This document shows, one piece after another, positions 8,985 through 17,931 of a stretch of DNA of 34,327 nucleotides. Both the position numbers and the translations under genes were made by a program. The stretch is from Promethearchaeota archaeon (GTDB taxonomy: Archaea; Asgardarchaeota; Lokiarchaeia; Sigynarchaeales; SOKP01): assembly GCA_016839425.1 (NCBI GenBank), contig JAEOUI010000278.1, positions 1 through 34,327 on the forward strand. The letters run 5' to 3'. A model generated the notes under the pieces. The model had not been told where the DNA came from, did not search any database, and saw nothing but the letters and a program-made list of their open reading frames with translations. The number at the start of each line of letters is the position of its first letter. Within the stretch, counting starts at the first letter, position 1.

Positions 8985-9932
8985 TCAAGGGACCTTTTTA
9001 GCAAGTCTATTCTTTTTTTCGTTAAAATAAAGCACGTAATTCTTTCCAAGAATCTTTTCTAGATCTGCGTGATATTCCGGATTTCTCTCTCTAATCCATC
9101 TCAATGCATGCTTCATCGTCCAGATTAAGCGCCTCTCTTCTTGGTTTAAACCCTTTTCAGAGGATAAATCATCTCTTACTCTGAGACCCGTTTCCTTATT
9201 CTGCAATTGCATCCACGAATTCATTAATTCTAAAACTTTTAATGGCATGTATTTTGATAAGTCCTTAAGATTATTCCCAACCGATTTTCGGACATATATG
9301 GAAGGATCTTTTCTAAGTATAGAAAGAATATCTAAAACTTTCTCGTTTTTACTTGGATTTTTTAACCATTTTATTTGAGATTTAGGTCTTAGACTTTCTG
9401 GTACCAGCCTTCTTAAATTCTCATCTTGATTGTTGGCCCAAATCTTTAATTTTTTTAGAATCATATCTGGTTGTTTCTTCAAACCTGATAATATAGGATA
9501 AATGGCTGTTTCACGAATTGACCATTCCGGGAATGTTGCATATTTCTCAAGTATGTCGGTAATTTCTCCGAATTTTTCTGGACTTTTTTCAATAAACTCC
9601 GAAAGAAAAAAAATCGCAACTATTAACAAGATTGATTCTTTTTTATCGTTAAATTTATTAAATACTTCCTCGGCGAAAACCTTGAAATAGTTAGGATTTG
9701 AGCTTGTCGAATTTTCGATATATAAAAATAATTCCTTTATTGCGTGTTTCGTGATAAATACGATTCCCTTGCCCATTCGCTCTTTTTTTGGGATTAAATC
9801 ATATTCTTTCTCTATAAAAGACTTAATTTTATCGCACAAGCCATCAAAATTAGTTAAATCCCAATTCTGAACGCTTTTACAGAATGATTTAGCTCTTAGA
9901 CTGATGGAACTTGACGAACTTATTGATACCAC
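8985..9932 (-). CDS. DNA alkylation repeat (AlkC/AlkD-like HEAT) protein
   Basis: The family consists of HEAT-repeat DNA glycosylases that remove alkylated purines. Helical repeats fill the 315 residues. Residues about 165-235 carry the AlkC-type pattern: a WANNQDENLRRLVPESLRP stretch followed by WLKNPSKNEKVLDIL and DPSIYVRKSVGNNLKDLSK. The last part (WTMKHALRWIRERNPE) is also typical. Assignment to AlkC rather than AlkD is by recalled motif. The start is GTG at 9932; no ATG exists upstream before a TAG stop, and the Ser-rich first residues look non-conserved. The gene is single and divergent from the surface protein gene. Whether it is an active glycosylase is not shown by the sequence. Confidence 0.75.
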   Translation of the reverse strand: MVSISSSSSISLRAKSFCKSVQNWDLTNFDGLCDKIKSFIEKEYDLIPKKERMGKGIVFITKHAIKELFLYIENSTSSNPNYFKVFAEEVFNKFNDKKESILLIVAIFFLSEFIEKSPEKFGEITDILEKYATFPEWSIRETAIYPILSGLKKQPDMILKKLKIWANNQDENLRRLVPESLRPKSQIKWLKNPSKNEKVLDILSILRKDPSIYVRKSVGNNLKDLSKYMPLKVLELMNSWMQLQNKETGLRVRDDLSSEKGLNQEERRLIWTMKHALRWIRERNPEYHADLEKILGKNYVLYFNEKKNRLAKKVP

Positions 9933-10040
9933 AAGTGATATAATGCTATTACTATAATAAATTTATTTTGTGTGTAAAATTCTATACGACAAAAATATAA
10001 AAATACTTTTTTTTATTAGTTTTATACTTTTTTTCCTTAT

Positions 10041-10049
10041 TTTTATAAG
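10041..10049 (+). promoter_or_regulatory. TATA box for the large surface protein gene (leaderless-type spacing)
   Basis: TTTTATAAG lies 25-33 bases before the ATG at 10074 in an AT-rich stretch. This spacing would place the transcription start at or next to the start codon, so the mRNA would be leaderless or nearly so. Confidence 0.45.
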
Positions 10050-10073
10050 AAACAAAAAAAGATTTGAAATACA

Positions 10074-13000
10074 ATGAAAAGAACAAGAACGATAAAAAAT
10101 TTAATTTTAATTTTTCTCGTGTTCTTTCCCATTAGCGCTATTTTTTCCTTTATAATGCCTTCAGCTATAGCAGGAACGCCAGTTCCTGAACCAGGAATCT
10201 ATAACGCTTGGGAATGGCACGATGATATAGCACCTGACGCAAAGATAATCTACGACGAGATAACAACGGTCACAAACACATCAAATGACGAAATTATTGC
10301 CCAATACAAGATTAGAAAAATATTGAACATTACAGAAATTAAAAACATTACACTTGATGGGACTTCGTATCCCCCATATGGAAATACTTCTGCTGTAATG
10401 GGCACTGAATGCTATTACAATTGTTCATCAATGCAAATCGTGGCTTATAATATGACAGAAGTATATAGAGATAACGAGACGGAAGAAGAAATTCCAATAG
10501 CCATGTTTGGATACAACGATACTTATTATAATACACACTACATAGGTTCTTATCGATCTCCTGCTCCGTTGATTGTTCCACTAAACAACTCCGTTCTAAA
10601 TATTGACGCTCTTGCTCAAATAATGAACGACACATACCTAGGACCATATGCAGAATATGGCTATATAAATGTATTTGATTCTATTCAAGTATATCCCTCA
10701 TTAAATAAAACATGTTTTGAAAATATTGCCGATGGATATTTTATGAATGTATCATTCTTCGGGAACGGAACGATAAACGAGTTGGACGCAGATTTCTTGA
10801 TGAGAATGGGCGAAGTTACTGACCCTATGATTCGGGTTCAGACGAGCATTCGTAGGGTTTTTAATCTCGACCTTCTAAGCGAAGTTTCATGGGATTTTAT
10901 CGAAGGAGACGATCTTTACTTTGGTAATAACGCAAGAGTGAGTTATTGGAACGGATCAGAAGAAGAGATATATGAAAACTACGGCGAGATGAAAATTACG
11001 ATAGAGGAGATCAGCGAGACAATAGCGCCCGTTTATGCCAGTTGGGGGTTTCCATATTACCAATGTTTTGAACAGGTCTTAGCTAATGTATCTTATTGGA
11101 ACCAAACATCTCAAATGTACGAGTTAAAAGGGGATCCCATCATTATGGGAATGGCAAATAATATGAATCCGTTCAATTTCTATGTAATGATGGAGGGCGA
11201 AGACGAATTTCCAATGGGTCCAGAAATTCTACATAACAAATCAATTGAATTTATCGATGACGAATGGAGTTTATCGGTGTTGTATAATTCAAGCTATCCC
11301 GATTGGGACAATAGAATTCTGGAAATCCTTGATGACGCGGGAAATCCTATAGGATTATATTATCATATATATAATGTACAAGAGAATGGAACTCATGTTA
11401 CATTATATGTTGAAGATAGAGGTAATAATCAGGGATTTCTAACAGAGAGTCTCGTTGCTGGATACAATCGAATAAACATATTCGAGTACGATAAACAAGA
11501 GGATCGACCACACTTTTTCTTCTATCCAATGAACACACCAATTGAAGATGTTGAGTTTGTAATGGCTCCTTTCTTCCGGCAGTTCATTAACGATTTCGAT
11601 AATATCACGTTTTTCTCCGATGGCTCATTCGTATTTAGTAATACAAGCACACTAAAGGAGATGAGAGCAAAATATAACATGACATCTGGTATTTTTGAAT
11701 GGATGGTTGAAACAGATGATATGGGCAATTTACAATCCGTCTCGTTTAGAAAAAATTGCACAAGCGTCTCTGCTGGTTATAACGAGCTGATGTTGTATCC
11801 CTCAAATGTGCAACACGATCCACTTGGAGGTCTTGAAATCTATTTTAATTTCACGGCCTTAGCCGCTGTTGATATTTATTCTGCCGTGTTACCCATTAAT
11901 CCCGCCATAACTCCTTTCTATGCAGAAATTCAGTCGATGCCAATTTATATTGACTTGTACTCGAGCTATAATTATTCAGTTAGCACCGATGCCACATTAA
12001 CTATAGTATACGACGAAACGCTGTTGAACGGATTTGATGAGGACTATTTATGGGCATACGCCTACAATCAAGAAGAGGGCAGGTGGATGGGCGCACCAGA
12101 TGGTACCCTGATATTGGATAATGCAACAAATACAATTACCGCACCAATGGGGGGATTAGATCCTCACATGACAATGTTTGCCATTGGCGCCAGCAAGGAA
12201 TGGGATTGGGGCGTCAATGAAGGCGAGATGTTTACCTATTTAACACAGGGATTTGTACGAAACGGTAGCGAAATAATGCCTTACAACGACTTTACAACGT
12301 GGAATGTTACTTCCATTGATTATATAAATGTAAGTTCTCAAATTTGGTCGCAAGTAAATGTTACTGGAATGCACCACGACGGTGTAACCCTTGGTATGGA
12401 TGGATTGGTTCCAAACGGATGGCCTCCATTTCCATTTGGCCAGATTCCCCATGAAGCCCCCCTTGAGATGGTTCTAGGTCCTTATACATGGGGGATTCCA
12501 TCAATCGTACCCCTTCAATATGGTAACCTGAATCTTGTTCCTGTGGGAAACGCATTAATGTCGTTCTACGCAACAGCACCTGAATTGCCTTCGTTCGATA
12601 CGATGAGCGTCTCTGGTAATAATATTTATTTATCAGAGGCAGGAACATCGTATTATCTCGATTTAACCTTCTATTCCGACGGTACTATTGACGAGTACGA
12701 CCTGCATACGAGAATTGATACAATGGAAATTGAAATTCAAGGAAGACAAGTGTTCGACCCGAATCCCGTTAACGAAACATCTTGGGGTGTGAGTGAGGGA
12801 GAAGTGTACTATTACGGAAACCCCGACGAAAGAATAATGATTGAAATTACAAACACTAGTCTGATTAGCGTGGAAAATATGATGGATCTGCATTTGAGCT
12901 TTAATGATGGATCGGTTTGTGCTTTCAGGTCAGTGGAAGCGAACATCTCTAGGTGGGACGGCACTTCAATGACTTGGCAACCTCTTGGTACGAAAATCAT

Positions 13001-13871
13001 CAGTTATGCAAATGAATACTTCTTGTTTTCGCTAAATTCCTCGTTAGATCTTTCTCCAAGTCCAGAGTTCTTCTTGTTACCTCAAGGTACGACGGGTGCT
13101 TCCTTATACGCATTTGTAGAACCAATTCTGGAGCTTACAGGCTCGGATACAGTCGATATAATGGAAACAGAACACTTGAGACTTAACTCGACGACTTCTG
13201 AAGCGTTTTTCGATTGGAGCTTCTCTACAACTACAGGAGTTACTCAACTTGTTGTTGGAAGGGTGCCCTCGTACGAATATCCCGGAGAGTACGAGATGTT
13301 CGGTCGATATCTTTTAGAACATCAAGCTACTATTGGTACGACCTCGTTCAGCTTTACTAATCCTTTCATGGAAGGCTTTACGACTGAAGTTGAGCTCGAA
13401 ACGACGGGAATTGTAGATCTGTATTACGCCATGATCTCTGAAGTACCAGGCGGAGTCACGCTTGGAAATGGCACGATGGTATTTTACTGTGACATTCTTG
13501 TCACGGGTATTCAAAGTAGCGATAGTCTTGATGTGACTATCGGATTGCCTGACACATTTGATCTTTCCGAAGACTTTTCCAAGCTCAAATTATGGGTTTG
13601 GGATAAGGATACTCACGATTGGGAAGACGTAACCGAGGAGCTTCTCTCAGCACTAATAACGGGAAGTACAGACAGCGATCTTATTCTTGACTTCATGGAA
13701 TCCTACGAAGATGGTGTAGTCGATCTCGTGTTTGCCATCACGATTGAAGGAGAAGAAACTAGTGAAGATGATGTCGTTCCTGGTTTCGCCATGACTTCGA
13801 TATTATTGGCAATCAGTTTAGGTGCGATTGTTCTCTATATCAAGAAAAGAAAACAAATAAAATTAAACTAA
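10074..13871 (+). CDS. Large secreted, membrane-anchored surface protein (S-layer-like), 1265 residues
   Basis: The N-terminus (MKRTRTIKN, then a hydrophobic core to about residue 33 ending in SAIAG) is a classic signal peptide. The body is rich in Asn, Tyr, Trp, Thr and Asp, with many N-x-S/T sequons, and looks like tandem beta-sandwich units. A recurring pattern is a W(D/G)-v-x-E-G-(D/E) turn followed by a Tyr-rich strand, seen at EVSWDFIEGDDLYF, EWDWGVNEGEMFTY and TSWGVSEGEVYYY. The C-terminus has VPGF at 1235-1238, a hydrophobic span to about 1256, and a KKRKQ tail, which resembles archaeosortase-type sorting signals. It probably forms part of the cell envelope. No enzymatic motif was seen. 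It stands alone, ending in a T-run terminator. Confidence 0.8.
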   Translation: MKRTRTIKNLILIFLVFFPISAIFSFIMPSAIAGTPVPEPGIYNAWEWHDDIAPDAKIIYDEITTVTNTSNDEIIAQYKIRKILNITEIKNITLDGTSYPPYGNTSAVMGTECYYNCSSMQIVAYNMTEVYRDNETEEEIPIAMFGYNDTYYNTHYIGSYRSPAPLIVPLNNSVLNIDALAQIMNDTYLGPYAEYGYINVFDSIQVYPSLNKTCFENIADGYFMNVSFFGNGTINELDADFLMRMGEVTDPMIRVQTSIRRVFNLDLLSEVSWDFIEGDDLYFGNNARVSYWNGSEEEIYENYGEMKITIEEISETIAPVYASWGFPYYQCFEQVLANVSYWNQTSQMYELKGDPIIMGMANNMNPFNFYVMMEGEDEFPMGPEILHNKSIEFIDDEWSLSVLYNSSYPDWDNRILEILDDAGNPIGLYYHIYNVQENGTHVTLYVEDRGNNQGFLTESLVAGYNRINIFEYDKQEDRPHFFFYPMNTPIEDVEFVMAPFFRQFINDFDNITFFSDGSFVFSNTSTLKEMRAKYNMTSGIFEWMVETDDMGNLQSVSFRKNCTSVSAGYNELMLYPSNVQHDPLGGLEIYFNFTALAAVDIYSAVLPINPAITPFYAEIQSMPIYIDLYSSYNYSVSTDATLTIVYDETLLNGFDEDYLWAYAYNQEEGRWMGAPDGTLILDNATNTITAPMGGLDPHMTMFAIGASKEWDWGVNEGEMFTYLTQGFVRNGSEIMPYNDFTTWNVTSIDYINVSSQIWSQVNVTGMHHDGVTLGMDGLVPNGWPPFPFGQIPHEAPLEMVLGPYTWGIPSIVPLQYGNLNLVPVGNALMSFYATAPELPSFDTMSVSGNNIYLSEAGTSYYLDLTFYSDGTIDEYDLHTRIDTMEIEIQGRQVFDPNPVNETSWGVSEGEVYYYGNPDERIMIEITNTSLISVENMMDLHLSFNDGSVCAFRSVEANISRWDGTSMTWQPLGTKIISYANEYFLFSLNSSLDLSPSPEFFLLPQGTTGASLYAFVEPILELTGSDTVDIMETEHLRLNSTTSEAFFDWSFSTTTGVTQLVVGRVPSYEYPGEYEMFGRYLLEHQATIGTTSFSFTNPFMEGFTTEVELETTGIVDLYYAMISEVPGGVTLGNGTMVFYCDILVTGIQSSDSLDVTIGLPDTFDLSEDFSKLKLWVWDKDTHDWEDVTEELLSALITGSTDSDLILDFMESYEDGVVDLVFAITIEGEETSEDDVVPGFAMTSILLAISLGAIVLYIKKRKQIKLN

Positions 13872-13874
13872 TTC

Positions 13875-13886
13875 TTTTTTTTTTTT
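13875..13886 (+). terminator. T-run transcription terminator after the surface protein gene
   Basis: Twelve consecutive T residues begin four bases after the TAA stop at 13869-13871. Poly-T tracts of this kind end transcription in archaea without needing a hairpin. Confidence 0.6.
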
Positions 13887-14046
13887 ACTTTTATCAATTT
13901 TATCTATAACTTTTTATGTATTTTTACAAATTCCAATTTCGTTCTAAATTATTCTTAATAGGCATTAAAATTATTCTCAATTAAAAATTTATATTTGAAT
14001 TATTTAAATTCACATCATAACAAAATAGCTTTCATTAATTAACGCT

Positions 14047-14063
14047 GGTCATTACCAATGACC
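14047..14063. promoter_or_regulatory. Perfect 7-bp inverted repeat, possible operator
   Basis: GGTCATT-ACC-AATGACC is a perfect dyad with a 3-base centre, more GC-rich than its surroundings. It lies about 125 bases upstream of the metallophosphoesterase ATG. It could be an operator or a small hairpin; no T-run follows, so a terminator is less likely. Confidence 0.4.
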
Positions 14064-14187
14064 AAAGAATTCCTTGTTTTGAAAGTAAAAATTATAATCC
14101 TATTCTATTTTTAAACCAAAAAAGAATTATTTAACGCATTTTTAAATTCACACACGACCATATATTAATAAAAGCAATTATACTATA

Positions 14188-16167
14188 ATGTCGAGCCTTA
14201 ACTTAAGAAAAGGAAAATTTCCTATTATCATATCGCCAAATATTGGTCAGCCAGCATTTATTAATTTCAAGGATTTTCTCGACAAGGACGGGCATTTCGT
14301 TAGGAAACTCGTATTTAACACTCATATTTTAGCAATTCCTGGTCAACATGTTCAAGAAATATTGCAACATTTTTATTCAAATACCTTTATCCAACCAATT
14401 CTCAAAGACGAGGGAAACTTCGCCGCGAGAAGGGGAAGGCGATACGAGCTCCAAGCAGTCGAAATTGAGCATCTAGATAGGATGGATATTAAAAATCCCG
14501 AGGTTTTAAGCGTGGAAAATTGCCTCGCTTGGGACGTATATAAATCGCTTTCCAAATCAAAACACGCTTTTGGAAAAAGAACTATCCTCTATAGAATTGG
14601 ATTTAAAATTAAAGGTAAACACGAACTGCTTGAAATCTTTAAAAAAATGGATAATAGTTGCTTGCTCTGCGATCTCGTTTTTGATGTACCAAATTCCATT
14701 ATTGATAAAATAAATTACCACGCAATTGCATTGTTCGATAAAAATTGGAGTGACTTCAATTTTATTCACTCGACAGACTTTCATGTGGCTAGAAGGAACG
14801 ATTTTATCTCGAAATTTTTAAAAGATCGTCTCTATCAAAAGATTAAAAGACATCGGAAGCTCTCTGATTCTGAGGATATGTTTCTCAAACGGAAATTTGT
14901 GTTTAAAGAAGGAATTCAGGAAGATAAATTAGAGGATTTACGATTTGCTAAATTCAATTTCAACCATAATCTCAGAATGTTAATCGATAGCGTGAATAGG
15001 CAAATCAGGGCAAAAATTCTCGATTTTGTACTCATGACTGGAGATCTTATAGATTTTATACAAATCGCTCGAGGAAACTATCAATACAAGAATAACTTTT
15101 TCGTATTCCTTGATTTGTTACTTGGACGGAACAAGGGTCAAAATAAACCCCCTTTCTTGTCAGAAGAGGAATATACGAATAAAAAGGAGATTCTTGCCCC
15201 TATTTTCACAACTATCGGGAATCACGATTATCGGAAAGGCCATTACAGCGTGAGGATGGGCGGCACGAGGCAGGTCTTTGGGATGACAAGCAAGGATGTT
15301 CGATACTACACGGACCTCAAGTTCTTTAACTATCCAAAAGCCCTGTATTCGCGCGACAAATTCTTGAGATATTATTTCAGGTATTTTAATCCTAACCTCA
15401 ATTACATGGTAAAAATCGGAGATCAATACGATTTCATTTTCTTGGATACGGGTCAAGATTCCATTGCTAACTTACACGATCTACTCCGCGGAAGTCCGAG
15501 CACGAAAGGATTGAAAGACGATCAAATAGATCTTTTACGAAATTATATAAAAATCTGTGGAGACGAGAAAATCGTGATTGCTATGCATTCACCTCCCGTT
15601 TCCCCTCATTTGACTTATTTTAAAAAACGAAAGTTTAAGAAACTCATGAATTTAGATCGAACCTTAGAATGGTCCGATCTTTACGAGGATAACCTTAAAA
15701 AATACTCTAGTAGTGGACGACTCGAAACTCGAATAAACTTGAAGTATCAAACGATAATGTATAATTGGAAAAATTTTTTAAAAATTTGCACGGGCTCAGA
15801 CAAGGAAGTTAAACGAAAAGTGGATTTAATATTATGTGGACACACTCATTCTTTAAAAGAATTTCGACTAAAGGAGGTAAAAAAAGAAGAAGCCAGTTCA
15901 ACGAACCTCAAATTCTATATTGCACCAATTTATGTGGATGTGCCATGTGAGATTTACGCTAATAATTATAGGGATATTCTTAACAACTTTACAAACGAGC
16001 AAGAATTACAAGCGTGGTTTGATGTAAACAAGCCTTTTGTATTTCAAACGCAAGCTATGGGACCGCTTTCGTTGCATTACAAGATCAAACCCCCAGGATT
16101 TAGATATATATCAATTAAAGACAACCAAATCACAAAGGCAACTGTTTATTCCTTGCATTACACCTAA
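14188..16167 (+). CDS. Large calcineurin-like metallophosphoesterase, 659 residues
   Basis: The full di-metal signature of the calcineurin-like family is present: D197-x-H199 in STDFHVAR, G285-D286 in MTGDLIDF, G344-N-H-D in TIGNHDY, H467 in AMHSPP, and G551-H-T-H in LCGHTHS. Such enzymes hydrolyse phosphomono- or diesters. Residues 1-190 precede the catalytic domain and match nothing I recognise, and large insertions (about 205-255 and 290-330) separate the motifs, so the protein is much longer than the 250-350 residues usual for the family. There is no signal peptide or membrane span, so it is likely cytosolic. Substrate unknown. It stands alone, followed by a strong stem-loop at 16206-16234. 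Confidence 0.85.
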   Translation: MSSLNLRKGKFPIIISPNIGQPAFINFKDFLDKDGHFVRKLVFNTHILAIPGQHVQEILQHFYSNTFIQPILKDEGNFAARRGRRYELQAVEIEHLDRMDIKNPEVLSVENCLAWDVYKSLSKSKHAFGKRTILYRIGFKIKGKHELLEIFKKMDNSCLLCDLVFDVPNSIIDKINYHAIALFDKNWSDFNFIHSTDFHVARRNDFISKFLKDRLYQKIKRHRKLSDSEDMFLKRKFVFKEGIQEDKLEDLRFAKFNFNHNLRMLIDSVNRQIRAKILDFVLMTGDLIDFIQIARGNYQYKNNFFVFLDLLLGRNKGQNKPPFLSEEEYTNKKEILAPIFTTIGNHDYRKGHYSVRMGGTRQVFGMTSKDVRYYTDLKFFNYPKALYSRDKFLRYYFRYFNPNLNYMVKIGDQYDFIFLDTGQDSIANLHDLLRGSPSTKGLKDDQIDLLRNYIKICGDEKIVIAMHSPPVSPHLTYFKKRKFKKLMNLDRTLEWSDLYEDNLKKYSSSGRLETRINLKYQTIMYNWKNFLKICTGSDKEVKRKVDLILCGHTHSLKEFRLKEVKKEEASSTNLKFYIAPIYVDVPCEIYANNYRDILNNFTNEQELQAWFDVNKPFVFQTQAMGPLSLHYKIKPPGFRYISIKDNQITKATVYSLHYT

Positions 16168-16205
16168 ATCAATTGCTTTTTTAAGATATTTAAAGCGTTA
16201 TTTGA

Positions 16206-16234
16206 ACCTTAAATTGCGCTCGAAAATTTAAGGT
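16206..16234 (+). terminator. 10-bp perfect stem-loop downstream of the metallophosphoesterase gene
   Basis: ACCTTAAATT and AATTTAAGGT are exact reverse complements separated by a 9-base loop (GCGCTCGAA). It begins 39 bases after the stop at 16167 and is followed by CTACTTTTAAAAA. A 3'-end structure or terminator is the simplest reading; a regulatory dyad for the downstream gene is possible. Confidence 0.45.
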
Positions 16235-16284
16235 CTACTTTTAAAAATATCATCTACTTCTTAATAATTGGTAAGGATTTTTAT

Positions 16285-16300
16285 ACTATAGAAGTATAGT
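16285..16300 (+). promoter_or_regulatory. Promoter dyad upstream of the nitronate monooxygenase-like gene
   Basis: ACTATA-GAAG-TATAGT is a perfect 6-bp inverted repeat. It overlaps the end of a TATA-like TTTTTATAC (16278-16286) and lies 43 bases before the ATG at 16343, between the TATA box and the expected transcription start. This is a natural place for a repressor site. Confidence 0.4.
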
Positions 16301-16342
16301 TTAAGTACCATATAACAAAGAGATTGAAAAAGTTGATTTTAA

Positions 16343-17380
16343 ATGGTCATAACGACATATATTACCAAAATGTTGGGGATTGAAAAACCAATTATTGGGG
16401 CACCTATGGGTCCCTTCTATACTACCGAACTTACTATTGCGGTCTCTAACGCAGGAGGGCTCGGAGTCTTATCCCATACGAATTTATTGGGTAAAAGTAG
16501 CATCGACGAGTTAAAATTAAATATGGAAAGAGTAGTTGAACAATCGGATAAACCGTTTGGATTCAATATTAGAACCGCAAGAATGCAACCAGACTCCCCT
16601 ACTTTGTGCCGAAAGATTCCAAAATTTATTATGGACAATCCAAAAATAAAGGAACAATGCAGGTATGTCATCACTAGTGCAGGAAGCCCCAAAATGATCC
16701 AGCAAAGCAAGGCGTTTCAAAAACTCAAGGAAAGTGGTTCTGATATCAAGCACTTTCACGTGGCGCCTGCGCTTTGGTTAGCGGAGAAATGCGTTCAAGC
16801 GGGATGTGACGGCTTAGTAGTTACTGGAACTGAAGGTGGTGGACATCAATCCTACGAAAAAGTTAGCACGCTCGTCCTCGCTCAACAAATCAAGGAAAAA
16901 TATCCTGAAATTCCAATGATTTTGTGTGGAGGGTTTGCAAATGGTCGAGGTTTGGCTTCGGCGCTATCCTTGGGTGCTGGAGCAATCGCTATGGGATCGA
17001 GATTTATAGCTTCTAAAGAAAGCGAATTTCACCAGAAATATAAAGATATCGTACCTCCTGCTAAGGCCGAAGATACCATGTTAGTAACAGGATTCTTAGG
17101 CCCAATAAGACTATGGAAAAACAACTACGCCTTAAGTCACGGATTGGTGGAAAGCAAGGAAGAAAAAATCGCAGAGGAACAAGCCATGACGGCCGAAATG
17201 CTTATCGAGGATCAAAAACATTACGAACAAACTTACAATGGCGACATCGAAAACGGAGCGGTTTTATTAGGACAGAGCATTGGAGCAATTGATTCTATCG
17301 AAACGGTACCTCACATCATCGATACCATCGTGGCTGATGCTGAAAAATATTTAAAAGAAGTGAACTCTTTCATCAAATAA
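16343..17380 (+). CDS. Nitronate monooxygenase / FabK-like FMN-dependent TIM-barrel oxidoreductase
   Basis: The 345-residue protein matches the 2-nitropropane dioxygenase/nitronate monooxygenase superfamily, which uses FMN. Family marks are PIIGAPM at 16-22, SNAGGLGVL at 35-43, the GFNI strand at 73-76, the GTEGGGHQ loop at 162-169 with the His (H168) expected near the flavin, GGFANG at 196-201, and the phosphate-binding GAGAIAMGSRF at 211-221. Members either oxidise nitronates, reduce enoyl-ACP (FabK), or have unknown roles; archaea lack fatty-acid synthesis of the bacterial type, so a redox or detoxification role is more likely here. A flavin-reductase-like gene follows after 42 bases and may be its partner. 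A promoter dyad lies upstream. Confidence 0.88.
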   Translation: MVITTYITKMLGIEKPIIGAPMGPFYTTELTIAVSNAGGLGVLSHTNLLGKSSIDELKLNMERVVEQSDKPFGFNIRTARMQPDSPTLCRKIPKFIMDNPKIKEQCRYVITSAGSPKMIQQSKAFQKLKESGSDIKHFHVAPALWLAEKCVQAGCDGLVVTGTEGGGHQSYEKVSTLVLAQQIKEKYPEIPMILCGGFANGRGLASALSLGAGAIAMGSRFIASKESEFHQKYKDIVPPAKAEDTMLVTGFLGPIRLWKNNYALSHGLVESKEEKIAEEQAMTAEMLIEDQKHYEQTYNGDIENGAVLLGQSIGAIDSIETVPHIIDTIVADAEKYLKEVNSFIK

Positions 17381-17422
17381 TTTTTTATTTTTTTAATCCT
17401 AAATTAGAAATCTCATGATAAA

Positions 17423-17905
17423 ATGACTGAAAATAGACAAGAGATAAATCCTTACGATTTAACAGATTTTTTCACGAAAGAAGATGCGTTGATGGTTTCA
17501 ATGGATAAAAATAGAAAAGCCAATGTGATAGCACTAGCTTGGAAGACCATTGGACAACTCTGGGGCATTCCTGTGATAACAGCTGCAGTCGCACCTAGCA
17601 GATACACATTTAGCTTGCTTAACGAGGGGATTCGTGAATTTACAATAAACATCCCTTCAAACAAGATTGCAAGAGCGATAATGATCACGGGATCCTCTTC
17701 AGGAAGGCAAGTAGACAAGTTCAAGCAGGCTGGATTAGAACTAATTGAAGGAAAGAATATCCAAGTTCCAACGATTAAAGATTGCATCCTAAATTACGAA
17801 TGCAAGATCGTTCACACATGTAAATCTGGAAGTATGGCAAGTCATCATTTGTTTTTTGGAGAAATCTTAGCAGCTTATGCTTCTATTGATCTTTTAAAAA
17901 AATAA
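17423..17905 (+). CDS. Flavin reductase-like FMN-binding split-barrel protein
   Basis: This 160-residue protein has the pattern of the flavin reductase-like domain: an N-terminal MVSMDKNRKANVIALAW strand pair, then the central ITAAVAPSRYTFSLLNEG segment (the phosphate/isoalloxazine-binding region, with the P-x-R-y-t pattern), and FTINIPS, SGRQVDKF and ILNYECKIVHT strands. Such proteins bind FMN and often supply reduced flavin or act as small oxidoreductases. It is co-directional with the nitronate monooxygenase-like gene, 42 bases downstream, though a T-rich stretch (17381-17396) in the gap might partly end transcription. It is convergent with the DtxR-family gene. The specific substrate is unknown. 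Confidence 0.85.
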   Translation: MTENRQEINPYDLTDFFTKEDALMVSMDKNRKANVIALAWKTIGQLWGIPVITAAVAPSRYTFSLLNEGIREFTINIPSNKIARAIMITGSSSGRQVDKFKQAGLELIEGKNIQVPTIKDCILNYECKIVHTCKSGSMASHHLFFGEILAAYASIDLLKK

Positions 17906-17931
17906 ATGAGTTTTCCAATAGATTAATTTCA

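Larger units (their letters stand above)
13872..14187. other. Non-coding interval, 316 bases
   Basis: The stretch is strongly AT-rich and no coding frame was seen. It holds the T-run terminator of the upstream gene, a perfect inverted repeat at 14047-14063, and probable promoter sequence for the metallophosphoesterase (TTTTTAAATT around 14140-14150, about 40 bases before its ATG). Confidence 0.6.

Noticed and set aside
17381..17396. T-rich tract between the flavoenzyme and flavin-reductase genes, as a full terminator
   Set aside because: The run is broken by an A, and the next gene starts only 27 bases later in the same direction without a clear promoter, so read-through is more likely.
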